This document shows, piece by piece, positions 28,731 to 37,228 of a DNA stretch of 64,000 bases (its first letter is position 1; each line of letters opens with the position of its first letter). The DNA is from Chromohalobacter canadensis (GTDB lineage: Bacteria; Pseudomonadota; Gammaproteobacteria; Pseudomonadales; Halomonadaceae): assembly GCF_034479555.1 (NCBI RefSeq), contig NZ_CP140151.1, positions 868,001 to 932,000 on the forward strand. The letters run 5' to 3'. Both the position numbers and the translations under genes were made by a program. A model generated the notes under the pieces. The model worked only from the letters and a program-made list of their open reading frames with translations. It was not told where the DNA came from and ran no database searches.

Positions 28731-29264
28731 TCATTCAGCCGCAGTTTGCGTGGGCACCCCCGCTATGGCCATATCAGCGATATCCATGAAGATGGCGTCG
28801 AGTTCTCGTGCCTTGTCGGCGAGTGCAGAGGCGCGTTTGTCATCGTCGAGATCGGCGACATAAGGCGCGAAGATCGCACTGGGCTTCTTCCAAGACAATG
28901 TCGCGGTGCCGTCTTGGTTTTCGGTCACGTAAAAGCGGATCGGTGCCTCGATCATCGCCGGTACGCTCAAGCGTAGAATATCGACCGCGAAGTCGTTGCG
29001 AAACACGCCCACCACCCGGTTACCGGGAATCTCCACACCGCGTTGGGCGGCTGCCTGAGTCGGTCCGACTTCGGTGACCACACCCATGTCATTGGCGTCG
29101 ACGGCCTGCTTGAGATGCTCGAGCAGCGCGCTGTAACGCTGTTCGGTGGGGATCACGTGCCAGTCCTTCTGCGGCCAATGGGTGTCGGCCATGGCGGGCG
29201 ATACCCAGGCTGCCAGCGTGAGCGCCAGGGCGAGGAAAAGGGACGTGGGAAGCGGGAGTTTCAT
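28731..29264 (-). CDS. Periplasmic DUF302 protein
   Basis: The 177-residue protein has a clear Sec signal (LFLALALTLAAWVSPAMA, cleavage about residue 26) followed by a DUF302 domain (SALLEHLKQAVDANDMGVV, NRVVGVFRNDFAVDILRL). The function of DUF302 is unknown; members are often found near thiol or metal stress genes. Its start overlaps the stop of the DinB-like gene by 4 bp (ATGA). It is therefore the last gene of the reverse-strand operon that contains the TTL-PqqD protein and the acidic repeat peptides. Confidence 0.85.
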   Translation of the reverse strand: MKLPLPTSLFLALALTLAAWVSPAMADTHWPQKDWHVIPTEQRYSALLEHLKQAVDANDMGVVTEVGPTQAAAQRGVEIPGNRVVGVFRNDFAVDILRLSVPAMIEAPIRFYVTENQDGTATLSWKKPSAIFAPYVADLDDDKRASALADKARELDAIFMDIADMAIAGVPTQTAAE

Positions 29265-29815
29265 GATGTCACCTCATGGTTTGATGGGCGGTTATTTTGC
29301 CAATGACGCTGTGTCGAGGGGTGTACGCCGAACGTCTCGGCGACCTCGATACCTTGAGTGTCGGCGAGTAAGGCGATGATCGCCATGTGATGAATGGCGT
29401 GACTGGTCAAGAAGACCAGTTCGCGCTCGACGCTGGTGTTCAAGGGCAACACGTGGTCGCCGGCTCGATATGCCAGTTGGCGACAGTGCGTGGCCGTATC
29501 GCGCTGCCCGAGTCGGGTCAGGCGCTCGCGCACGTGATGTAGATGCGCGAATGCGACGTCCGGGTGTCGCTCGATATCAGGGTCGCGCCGGCGATGCTCG
29601 TAGTTGATGGTGAAGGCCTGAGCCTCGTATCCCACGGCCAATAACGCCTCGTAGTGATCCAGGATATGTCGGACATGCTTGCCGATGGAGTGCCTGGCAT
29701 CCGCGCCATGTGGCGCGGTGTACTGAGCCGCCGGCAGCATTGCCACGAATGTCGCCAACTGTCGCAGGGTATCGGCGGCTTCCTCCAGCAAGGCATTCAA
29801 TGCAGGGGTGGACAT
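29261..29815 (-). CDS. DinB-like four-helix protein
   Basis: This 184-residue protein of the DinB/YfiT-like fold has histidines at the expected metal positions (HSIGKHVRHILDHYEALL near residues 42-59, and TSHAIHHMAIIALL near 138-151). Members are metal-dependent thiol S-transferases or uncharacterised enzymes. It lies 71 bp behind the acidic repeat peptide gene and overlaps the DUF302 gene by 4 bp, so it is probably co-transcribed with the putative peptide system. Confidence 0.8.
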   Translation of the reverse strand: MSTPALNALLEEAADTLRQLATFVAMLPAAQYTAPHGADARHSIGKHVRHILDHYEALLAVGYEAQAFTINYEHRRRDPDIERHPDVAFAHLHHVRERLTRLGQRDTATHCRQLAYRAGDHVLPLNTSVERELVFLTSHAIHHMAIIALLADTQGIEVAETFGVHPSTQRHWQNNRPSNHEVTS

Positions 29816-29886
29816 GACGCATACTCCCGTTGGGGCAAGTCAGGGCGCGAGGCCGTAGACGACCACGCGCCCTGTGGTGAGGGATG

Positions 29887-30150
29887 TCAGGCGCTACCTT
29901 CGGCTTCTCCTTCGGCTTCTCCTTCGGCTTCTCCTTCCCCCTCTCCTTCGCCTTCTGCCTCGCCCTCGGCGTTCGCCATGAGCGGGGCACCGCCTTGCAG
30001 CGATGTGTAGCCGCCGGCACCCACGGCATCGTCAGCGACGGCCTGAGCGGCGAGCGGAGCGGACATCAGCAGTAGCATGGGTGTCGTGTAGAGCACCTGC
30101 CGGCTCAGTCGCCCCATCAGGGTATAACGCTTGCTTTCATGTAGTGTCAT
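29887..30150 (-). CDS. Small acidic Glu-Gly/Ala repeat protein, candidate modified peptide (87 aa)
   Basis: I do not know a family for this protein. Residues 1-38 form a basic then hydrophobic leader ([18 protein letters not shown], then a signal-like stretch ending LAAQAVA). Residues 61-87 are a tail in which Glu alternates strictly with Ala or Gly, 12 Glu in 27 residues, ending EGSA. The tail resembles eukaryotic tubulin C-terminal tails (EGEGEEE-type). The start ATG has AGGAG 8 nt upstream, so it is a real gene. It is a paralog of the next upstream protein: both share T-L-[LM]-x2-L-S-R-x3-Y-[ST]-x-P-x-L. Encoded with a TTL-PqqD enzyme and DoxX, it is a plausible substrate peptide. Confidence 0.75.
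   Translation of the reverse strand: MTLHESKRYTLMGRLSRQVLYTTPMLLLMSAPLAAQAVADDAVGAGGYTSLQGGAPLMANAEGEAEGEGEGEGEAEGEAEGEAEGSA
29896..29970 (-). repeat. 12-nt tandem repeats coding the Glu-Gly/Ala tail
   Basis: On the + strand the unit is approximately TTCGGCTTCTCC, repeated with variants; read on the - strand it encodes Gly-Glu-Ala-Glu. Confidence 0.85.
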
Positions 30151-30220
30151 GATTTCACTCCTTTTTCCTGCAGTGATTGACGGTGCAAGGCACCGCCGTC
30201 TAAGAGGCCTTGACGCGTCG

Positions 30221-30556
30221 TCAACCGGCCTCGGAACTCGCTTCGGCTTCGGCTTCGGGGTTGGCTTCGGCTTCGGGGTTGGCTTCGGCCTCTGCTTCGG
30301 CTTCAGGGTTGGCTTCGGCTTCGGGGTTGGCTTCGGCCTCTGCTTCGGCTTCAGGGCTGGCCTCTGCTTCGGGACCGGCTTCCGCCTCGGGGCTGGCCTC
30401 GGCCGAGGCGAACATGTAGTACCCCGAGGGAGTGGCCAGGTCAGAGTAGATCGCATGCACGGCTGATCCGCCGACCAACACGGCGAGTGCCGGGACGCTG
30501 TAGGCGATACCGCGTGACAGGGTATCGAGCAGGGTGCGACGTGAGTGCAGGGTCAT
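30221..30556 (-). CDS. Small acidic Pro-Glu-Ala repeat protein, candidate modified peptide (111 aa)
   Basis: The N-terminus ([20 protein letters not shown], then a hydrophobic [15 protein letters not shown]) aligns with that of the neighbouring 87-residue protein. Residues 51-111 are built from PEAEAxx units (Glu alternating with Ala, Pro, Gly, Ser or Asn), without Cys or Lys. There is no recognised domain. It is the second gene after DoxX in the reverse-strand operon. A shared leader with divergent repetitive acidic cores is what one expects of a precursor-peptide pair. It could alternatively be a simple low-complexity envelope protein. Confidence 0.72.
   Translation of the reverse strand: MTLHSRRTLLDTLSRGIAYSVPALAVLVGGSAVHAIYSDLATPSGYYMFASAEASPEAEAGPEAEASPEAEAEAEANPEAEANPEAEAEAEANPEAEANPEAEAEASSEAG
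30227..30400 (-). repeat. Tandem repeats coding the PEAEA tail
   Basis: On the + strand, near-identical units such as TTCGGCTTCGGGGTTGGC recur about every 18-30 nt. They encode Asn-Pro-Glu-Ala-Glu-Ala on the - strand, with the reading frame fully kept. Confidence 0.85.
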
Positions 30557-30599
30557 GAGGTATGCTCCGTTGTGACTCGCCAGGATGATGATGATCGGT

Positions 30600-31028
30600 T
30601 CAGCTATGATTGCCCCTGGCCATCATGAACAGGGCGATCAGTATCAGCGTGACCTGAAACATCATGCCGCCGAGCGGGTGGCTGGCGGTGGCCATGAAGT
30701 GCCACTGGCCCCAGTGCTCCATGAAGATCGCGCCCAGCAGAATCGGCACTGCAAACAGGGCGCCGACACGGGTGATGGCATCGCCCACGGGCCCGGCTAT
30801 CAGCCCACCGAGCAGAATCAGCGCACCGGTAGAAATCTCGCCCAGGGCGACGGCCAGGGCGATGACCCAGGGCAGCGCCATGATCTGGGCAAAGCCCTCG
30901 ATGCCGGCGCCCGCGAACTTGTCGACGCCGGTGTACAAGAAGACGCTTGCCATGGCCGCACGCAGCAGCCAATGCGCCCATGAAGCGCGGGGGAGAGAGG
31001 CGGAAGCTTTCAGTGCTGACGTCATCAT
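30600..31028 (-). CDS. DoxX-family membrane protein
   Basis: The 142-residue protein has four hydrophobic segments and the DoxX signature (LLRAAMASVFLYTGVDKF; ALGEISTGALILLGG). I start at 31028, 9 nt after AGGAG. DoxX proteins are membrane components of unclear biochemical role; a DoxX protein is a regular partner of copper-binding bufferin RiPP loci. Here it lies between the TTL-PqqD gene (59 bp upstream) and the two small repeat proteins. Confidence 0.87.
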   Translation of the reverse strand: MMTSALKASASLPRASWAHWLLRAAMASVFLYTGVDKFAGAGIEGFAQIMALPWVIALAVALGEISTGALILLGGLIAGPVGDAITRVGALFAVPILLGAIFMEHWGQWHFMATASHPLGGMMFQVTLILIALFMMARGNHS

Positions 31029-31087
31029 GTGTCGGTTCTCCTGGTGGACGATGTGGTAACGCCGGGCGCGGAGCGCCGGCGTGGGCT

Positions 31088-33424
31088 TCACGATCCGGTC
31101 GATAGGGCATGCGGTGTGGCGTCTTCCAGGCGTTCTCTCGCCAGTTCCGGCGCGTCGCTGGGCAACGAGAACCTCGGCAGCGCCGCAAGCCAGTCGAGCA
31201 AGGCGTTGACGTCGTGCCCGTCGGGGGGACGCCTGTCGGCATACCGAGATGCCGGTAGCAGCGTTGCAAGAAGCGTCAGCGGGGTCGGCGCGGGCGCGTC
31301 GCCATTACAGAGCGCGGCCCCGACGATGTGCAGCTCGGTCGATGGGCTGGGCGAGGGAGCGATGAGTCGTCCTCCGGGGGCGGCCAAGGGAAGTGCCAGC
31401 ATGTGGACTCGGTCGCCTGCCTGACGGTGCCAGGCCAGGCCACGCATCAGGCGGTAGCCGAGCGGCTCGACCAGGGCGCGCAGTGGTTGCCAGTCGTCAT
31501 CGGCCATGGCCACGAGAACAGCCGCATCGGGCGTATCGGGATGAACCAGGAGCGCGGTGTCGATCATCATCTGACCTTCGGCGAGTGCGCGTCGGCCGAG
31601 CGTGTCGACCAGGCGGGGGCCGAGCTCGGCGAGGCCGAGATGAGAGGCTACCCGCTCTGTGCCGATCATGATGGCGTAGCCACTGGGCTCCTGGATCAGC
31701 TCGAGGCGTGGCAACGGGTCGCCCTGGGCGGATTCCAGCGGTGTGAGCGCCCCCGCCAGTCGCTCTCGTGCTGCCTGACTATCGCTGCGCAAGTCCCAAT
31801 GGCAGCCCGCGATGGCAAGGTAGGTCGGTACCAGGGTGGTCGTCTTCGCGGGCGCCGTCTTCACGTGCGTCGCGACTGTGGACGATGTGCCTGCGTCCGG
31901 GTGGGTCGCTAGTTGTTGCAAAAGCCCCTGGCGGCACCAAGCCTCCAGGCATTGCCAGACGTGGCGCTCCAGAGCATCGCGATCGGGCGGAGTGTGGCCG
32001 ACCTGGCTGGCCTGATACAAATGATCGGCGATGGTATTTGGGGGTTCGCCCTCGCTTGCCAGCAGCCAGATCAGGGCGGCACTGTCGTTGAGCGCGAGCA
32101 AACTTCCGCGCTGCGTGTCGTACAGCACCAGGCTGTCGTTATCGATCAGCTCGCAGACCTGGCCACGTTGCAGCTGGGGCTCGGCCGGTGCTGGGTCATC
32201 GAGCGCGCCGGCCAGTCGCCAGTCCAGGCGGCTGGGCAGGGTGAAGAACGTCAGGTAGTCAGCGGGCGTCGCGCTTGGGTAAAGACGCAGAAAATCCCCT
32301 GCGCGTGACAGTTCGCGTTGGGCATCGTCGCGCAAGGTCTGGGGGGAGTCGTCGTTGGTCGGTGTCTCCTGAGCGTCGATATCCACCAGTTCGACCATGT
32401 CCTCGACCAGGCGCCGCTTGATGGCTTCCTCCAGCGGTCCGCCGCTGTCGGGGCCGGCGCAAACGCCCAACGAGGGGCTCAGGTTGCATTCCAGAACCCA
32501 GGGCTTGAGGTAGGCGTCGACCAGGCAATCGATACCCAGCAATTCATAGCCGCCGCGACTATCGATATCGTCCTCGGCACAGCGCTGGCGAAAACTGTCC
32601 ACGGCTGCAATGACGGTGAGCGTCAACTGGTCGTGGAGGCGTTCGAACAAGGCGTCGTCATCATGCCCTTGTTCGCGAAGCCACGCGCGGTAGCGATCCA
32701 AGTCGATGAACTCGACGGGTACCTCTGCATCGGTGTTGTGGGCGTTGATGTCGGGGTTGGTGAGATGGCTATAGAGGTTGCCGGTATCGTCGTGATCGTA
32801 GGGGGCTGACGCCAGCTTGGCGAAGCCCTGCCGATACACGTAGAGACGCAGAGGATCGAGCGATGCAAGCAGCACGTAAAGGCGCAGGACGTATTTGTGC
32901 CCGCGGATGGTGTGCGGCTCGTCGAGATACTCCTGGACCAGCCAGTTGGCGTGCCGGGGCGCGTCGGCGGCATCGTCGAGCAGGCGGATGCCCTTGCCCT
33001 TGGAGGCATTGGAAGGCTTGAGGATCCAGCGCCGTGCCGGATTGGCCAGGGCGGCTTCCTGCAAGGCATGATAATCGTCAGGCATCAGATAGGCGCGCGG
33101 GAAGAAGTCGAGTCGCGCAACCTGTGACGCATGCGGGCCGAAGCGCTCGCCCATTCGCTCACGTAGTGTCGCCAGCGATTGATACAGCCTGCTTTTCAGC
33201 GTCAGCGCATTGTTGCCGGGCAGATGATTGAGCCTGTGCCTCGGCGTCAGCTTGCGAAACTGCGCCATCTCGGGGGTGCCTGTGAACCAGCCCGCTTGCC
33301 AGTCCTCGGCACTGCCCGCTCGCCAGCCGCGGGCTTCGAGTGCCTCGCGGAAGAAACGGTCCTGCTCGTCGGCGCGTTTGCCTCCCAGCCAATAGCGACG
33401 CGCTTGAGACGATGGGTTGGTCAT
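31088..33424 (-). CDS. Tubulin-tyrosine-ligase-like ATP-grasp protein with PqqD-like and possibly degenerate HprK-related domains
   Basis: This 778-residue protein has three parts. Residues ~90-350 form a TTL-family ATP-grasp domain with all hallmark motifs: WILKPSNASKGKGI (K136), VQEYLDEPHTIRGHKYVLRL (K177, R181), HLTNPDIN (220-227) and LLGIDCLVD...KPWVLECNLSPSLG (D299, E312, N314). Residues ~420-505 match PqqD-like chaperones (LVLYDTQRGSLLALNDSAAL), which bind leader peptides in RiPP systems. Residues ~530-690 weakly resemble HprK-related kinases of PqqD systems but lack a GxxGxGKS P-loop. I start at MTNPSSQA; the open frame continues upstream without a better start. It heads a six-gene operon with the two acidic repeat peptides. 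Predicted role: ATP-dependent amino acid ligation on those tails. Confidence 0.85.
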   Translation of the reverse strand: MTNPSSQARRYWLGGKRADEQDRFFREALEARGWRAGSAEDWQAGWFTGTPEMAQFRKLTPRHRLNHLPGNNALTLKSRLYQSLATLRERMGERFGPHASQVARLDFFPRAYLMPDDYHALQEAALANPARRWILKPSNASKGKGIRLLDDAADAPRHANWLVQEYLDEPHTIRGHKYVLRLYVLLASLDPLRLYVYRQGFAKLASAPYDHDDTGNLYSHLTNPDINAHNTDAEVPVEFIDLDRYRAWLREQGHDDDALFERLHDQLTLTVIAAVDSFRQRCAEDDIDSRGGYELLGIDCLVDAYLKPWVLECNLSPSLGVCAGPDSGGPLEEAIKRRLVEDMVELVDIDAQETPTNDDSPQTLRDDAQRELSRAGDFLRLYPSATPADYLTFFTLPSRLDWRLAGALDDPAPAEPQLQRGQVCELIDNDSLVLYDTQRGSLLALNDSAALIWLLASEGEPPNTIADHLYQASQVGHTPPDRDALERHVWQCLEAWCRQGLLQQLATHPDAGTSSTVATHVKTAPAKTTTLVPTYLAIAGCHWDLRSDSQAARERLAGALTPLESAQGDPLPRLELIQEPSGYAIMIGTERVASHLGLAELGPRLVDTLGRRALAEGQMMIDTALLVHPDTPDAAVLVAMADDDWQPLRALVEPLGYRLMRGLAWHRQAGDRVHMLALPLAAPGGRLIAPSPSPSTELHIVGAALCNGDAPAPTPLTLLATLLPASRYADRRPPDGHDVNALLDWLAALPRFSLPSDAPELARERLEDATPHALSTGS

Positions 33425-33622
33425 GTCTCTGTCCCCGTATTGATGTTGTGATATCCCTTGAGTCGCGAATTGGTGAGTATCCTTACAGAATTCCCGCCGC
33501 GTATTGGCGGTAAAGGGAGCCGGTGGACGGAGACGGCATGTAGGCTGAAGAATCGGCGGCGTGCTTTGTAAGGAATATCGCCGTGCCACGACCAAGGCGG
33601 TGATCAATCGAGGGAGAGAGAC

Positions 33623-34828
33623 ATGACGTTTTCGCGAGGCTTGCTGGTAACGGCGTTGTCGCTGTTGCCGACCATGGGGCAAGCATACGAGCTGTCCGAC
33701 TGGGAATCGGTGACCGAGGCGGCCCGGGGACAGACCGTGTACTGGAATGCCTGGGGCGGCGATCCGCGAACCAACGCTTATATCGACTGGGCGGCCGAGC
33801 AGGTCGACGAGCGCTACGGGATCGACCTCGAGCATGTCAAGGTGGGTGATACCGGCGAGGCAGTGACCCGCGTAGTGGCCGAGAAAGCAGCGGGTAACGA
33901 CGATCAGGGCGCGGTCGATCTGATCTGGCTCAACGGCGAGAATTTCGCCGCCATGAAGGACAACGACCTACTTTATGGCCCCTGGGCCGAGCAGCTGCCC
34001 CATTTTCCGCTGACCGCGCCCGAGCAGAACCCCGAGGTGCGCGAGGACTTCACCCTGCCGGTCGAGGGCTACGAAGCGCCCTGGGGGCGTGCGCAGATCA
34101 CCTTCTATTACGACAGCGCGCGTGTCGATGAGCCGCCGCGCAGCATATCCGCGCTGCTCGACTGGGCCCAGGCGCATCCGGGGCGATTCACCTATCCCCA
34201 GCCGCCGGCCTTTCTGGGCACGACCTTCCTCAAGCAGGCACTGCTGGCCTTGACCGAGCACCGTGAGGCGCTTTATGCACCGGTCGACGAGGCCGATTTC
34301 GAGTCCGTCACCGCACCGCTGTGGGACTACCTGGACCGCTTGCATCCCTCTCTGTGGCGCGAGGGCGAGCGCTTCCCCGCGGGCGGGCCACAGATGCGTC
34401 AGCTGATGGGCGACGGGGCGTTGAGCCTGGCGTTCACCTTTACCCCCTCCGCCCCGGCCGCCGCGGTCCTCGATTATCAACTGCCACCGACCACGCGCAG
34501 TTACATCCTCGACGATGGCACGCTGGGCAACGTGCATTTCGTCGCCATTCCCTTCAATGCCCAGCACAAGGCCGGCGCCTTGACGGTCGCCAACTTCTTG
34601 CTCTCGCCCGAGGCCCAGGCCCGCAAGCAGGACCTTTCGCTGTGGGGCGATGCCACGGTGTTGGACATGTCGCGCCTGAACTCCGAGCAGCGTGAGGCGT
34701 TCGCGCGCGATGGCCGGGCCGCCGAGAGCCTGCCGCCGCCCTCCTTGGGCGAGACGCTGCGCGAACCCCATCCCTCCTGGATCGAGCCGCTCGAGAAGGC
34801 CTGGCGGCAGCGTTACGGCGCGCAATGA
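33623..34828 (+). CDS. ynjB: YnjB-type ABC transporter substrate-binding protein
   Basis: The 401-residue protein has a signal peptide (about residues 1-21, ending GQA) and an extracellular binding-protein fold typical of YnjB (TVYWNAWGGDPRTNAYIDW; DLIWLNGENFAAMK). Its stop overlaps the start of the permease gene (ATGA). It diverges from the TTL-PqqD gene across 198 bp in which I see no gene. The E. coli ynjBCD substrate is not firmly known; none can be assigned here. Confidence 0.88.
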   Translation: MTFSRGLLVTALSLLPTMGQAYELSDWESVTEAARGQTVYWNAWGGDPRTNAYIDWAAEQVDERYGIDLEHVKVGDTGEAVTRVVAEKAAGNDDQGAVDLIWLNGENFAAMKDNDLLYGPWAEQLPHFPLTAPEQNPEVREDFTLPVEGYEAPWGRAQITFYYDSARVDEPPRSISALLDWAQAHPGRFTYPQPPAFLGTTFLKQALLALTEHREALYAPVDEADFESVTAPLWDYLDRLHPSLWREGERFPAGGPQMRQLMGDGALSLAFTFTPSAPAAAVLDYQLPPTTRSYILDDGTLGNVHFVAIPFNAQHKAGALTVANFLLSPEAQARKQDLSLWGDATVLDMSRLNSEQREAFARDGRAAESLPPPSLGETLREPHPSWIEPLEKAWRQRYGAQ

Positions 34829-36537
34829 CATCGGCCGTTGCCTATCGGCTCGTCGTCGGTGTCCTGCCCTGGCTGACCATCGCCTTGCTCAGCGTGCCAG
34901 TGGTCGCCGGTGTGCTGGGGGCGCTGGCACCGGCGTTCGGCTGGTTGCCGGCACTCGGCGGTGAGCGCCTGACCCTGGCGCCCTGGCGGCAGCTCTTCGC
35001 GGTGCCGGGAATCGTCGACATGGCACGGCTCAGCCTGGTGACCGGGCTGGTCAGCGCGGCGTTGTCACTGGGTCTGGTGGTACTGTTCCTGGGCAGTTTC
35101 CTGCATACGGCGCTGTATCGGCGCATCCAGCGCTGGCTGTCACCGCTGCTGGCGGTGCCCCACGCGGCGGCGGCGATCGGCCTGGCGTTCCTGCTGGCGC
35201 CGTCGGGATGGGCGGCGCGGGGAATCTCGCCCTGGCTGAGCGGCTGGGCCTACCCGCCGGATTATGCGTTTCCCGGCGATGCCTGGGGGCTTTCGTTGAT
35301 CCTGGGGCTGGTCGTCAAGGAGGTGCCCTTCCTGCTGCTGATGAGCCTGGCGGCCCTGGTGCAATGCCAGGCCGGCGAGCGCCTGCGCGTGGCACGCAGT
35401 CTGGGCTATCGTCCGCTGACGGCCTTTCTCAAGGGTGTCATGCCCGGGCTCTACCCCTTGCTGCGGTTGCCCCTCTACGCGGTGATCGCCTTTGCCACCT
35501 CGACGGTGGACGTAGCCATGATCCTGGGCCCCACGACGCCTTCCACGCTGGCGGTGTCGGTGGTCGGCTGGCTCAACGATCCCGCGCTGTCGATGCGCTT
35601 CATGGCCTCGGCGGGGGCGATGCTGCAACTGCTGCTGACGCTGGCTGCCTTGTTGATATGGTGGGCACTGGAGCGATTGGTGGCGCGCGCCAGCCGGGGC
35701 TGGTGCCGGGACGGGCGGCGCCAGTGCGGTGATCGCTGGCTGGCCGGTATGGCCTGGCTGGCCATGCGCACCGTGCTGGGCCTGATGATGGCCGCGCTGG
35801 CGGGACTGGCGCTGTGGTCGGTGGCCGGGTACTGGCCGTTCCCGGCGTTCCTTCCCTGGCCGCCGACCGCGCACAACTGGCTGAACGCGGCCGATGATCT
35901 GGCTGCCCCGGTGTGGCAGTCGCTCGGCGTCGCGCTCGCCGCGACCCTGGTCTCCGTGGTGCTGGTGCTAGGCGCGCTGGAGGCGGAGACCCAGCGCCGC
36001 CGGCCGATGCGCCCCTGGGCGCAACTGATCCTGTACCTGCCGCTACTGGTGCCATCGGTGGCGTTTCTGTTCGGGCTGGTCATGATGCAGGCGCAAATGG
36101 GCGTCCGGCCCGGCCTGGGTGCGGTCATCATCGGGCACGCAGTGTTCGTGCTGCCTTATGTCTTCCTGTCGCTGGCGGAAAGCTATCGACGCCTGGACCC
36201 GCGCTGGGGCCAGCAGGCGAGCAGCCTCGGTGCCGGCCCCTGGCGGATCTTCTGGCGCGTGCGTCTGCCACTATTATTGACACCGGTACTGACCGCAGCG
36301 GCGGTGGGCTTCGCGGTGAGCATCGGCCAGTATCTGCCAACGCTGCTGCTAGGTGCCGGGCGCGTGGTCACGGTGACCACCGAGGCGGTCAGCCTGGCGA
36401 GCGGTGGAGACCGCCGGCTGACGGCCATTTACGCCCTGCTGCAACTGTTGCTGCCGGCGCTGGGCTTCATGCTGGCGATGCTGGTGCCGCGTTACGTGTT
36501 TCGACGGCGGCGCGGTCTGCTGCCAGGTGCCGACTGA
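34825..36537 (+). CDS. ynjC: YnjC-type ABC transporter permease (fused double permease)
   Basis: This 570-residue permease contains two BPD-transp domains in one chain, each ending in an EAA-like loop (AGERLRVARSLGYRPLTAFLK near residue 190, and QQASSLGAGPWRIFWRVRLP near 470), as in YnjC. It has about twelve hydrophobic segments. It begins within the ATGA overlap with ynjB and is followed after 16 bp by the ATPase gene. Confidence 0.9.
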   Translation: MTSAVAYRLVVGVLPWLTIALLSVPVVAGVLGALAPAFGWLPALGGERLTLAPWRQLFAVPGIVDMARLSLVTGLVSAALSLGLVVLFLGSFLHTALYRRIQRWLSPLLAVPHAAAAIGLAFLLAPSGWAARGISPWLSGWAYPPDYAFPGDAWGLSLILGLVVKEVPFLLLMSLAALVQCQAGERLRVARSLGYRPLTAFLKGVMPGLYPLLRLPLYAVIAFATSTVDVAMILGPTTPSTLAVSVVGWLNDPALSMRFMASAGAMLQLLLTLAALLIWWALERLVARASRGWCRDGRRQCGDRWLAGMAWLAMRTVLGLMMAALAGLALWSVAGYWPFPAFLPWPPTAHNWLNAADDLAAPVWQSLGVALAATLVSVVLVLGALEAETQRRRPMRPWAQLILYLPLLVPSVAFLFGLVMMQAQMGVRPGLGAVIIGHAVFVLPYVFLSLAESYRRLDPRWGQQASSLGAGPWRIFWRVRLPLLLTPVLTAAAVGFAVSIGQYLPTLLLGAGRVVTVTTEAVSLASGGDRRLTAIYALLQLLLPALGFMLAMLVPRYVFRRRRGLLPGAD

Positions 36538-36553
36538 CGAAAGGACTCATGCC

Positions 36554-37228
36554 ATGGCGTCATTGATTCTCGACGACATCGTCATTCATCAGGGGCAGCA
36601 ACGTCTGCTGAGCCTGGACACGGCGGTCGCCCCCGGCGAGGTGCTGACCGTCATGGGGCCCTCCGGCGTCGGCAAGTCCACCTTGCTGGCGTTCATCGCG
36701 GGGTTTTTGAGCCCGGCGTTCCAGGCGCAAGGGCGCGTGCTGCTCGAGGAGACGCGAATCGATACGCTACCCGCCGAGCAGCGCCATGTGGGGCTACTCT
36801 TTCAGGATCCGCTGCTGTTTCCGCATCTCGATGTGGCCGGCAACCTGGCCTTCGGCATGGTGCGTGAAGGGACGCGTCGGCAACGCCGCGCGCGAATCCA
36901 TGACGCCCTGTCGTCGGTGGGGCTGGAGGCGTTCGCGGGGCGCGATCCGTCGACGCTCTCCGGCGGACAGAAGGCGCGAGTGGCCCTGTTGCGGGTGCTG
37001 TTGTCGCAGCCGCGCGCGATCCTGCTCGACGAGCCGTTCTCCAAGCTGGATGCCGCCCGGCGCGACGAAATCCGCCACTGGGTCTTCGCGCGTGTGCGGG
37101 ATCACCGCCTCCCGACGTTGATGGTGACCCACGACGAAGCCGACGCCCGGGCGGCCGGCGGGCGTATCCTGTGGTTGACCGAACGAGGCACCGTCATGGG
37201 GCCCACCGATCAGGAGGAACGTGCATGA
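36554..37228 (+). CDS. ynjD: YnjD-type ABC transporter ATP-binding protein
   Basis: The 224-residue ATPase has Walker A GPSGVGKST, signature LSGGQKARVALLR, Walker B AILLDEPFSKLD and H-loop VTHDEAD. I start at MASLILDDI with AAGGA upstream. The stop overlaps the DUF3047 start (ATGA), so that protein is probably made together with the transporter. Confidence 0.92.
   Translation: MASLILDDIVIHQGQQRLLSLDTAVAPGEVLTVMGPSGVGKSTLLAFIAGFLSPAFQAQGRVLLEETRIDTLPAEQRHVGLLFQDPLLFPHLDVAGNLAFGMVREGTRRQRRARIHDALSSVGLEAFAGRDPSTLSGGQKARVALLRVLLSQPRAILLDEPFSKLDAARRDEIRHWVFARVRDHRLPTLMVTHDEADARAAGGRILWLTERGTVMGPTDQEERA

Noticed and set aside
30227..30400. Direct repeats as a possible CRISPR array
   Set aside because: Units are short, have no spacers and stay in frame within a gene; they encode PEAEA repeats.
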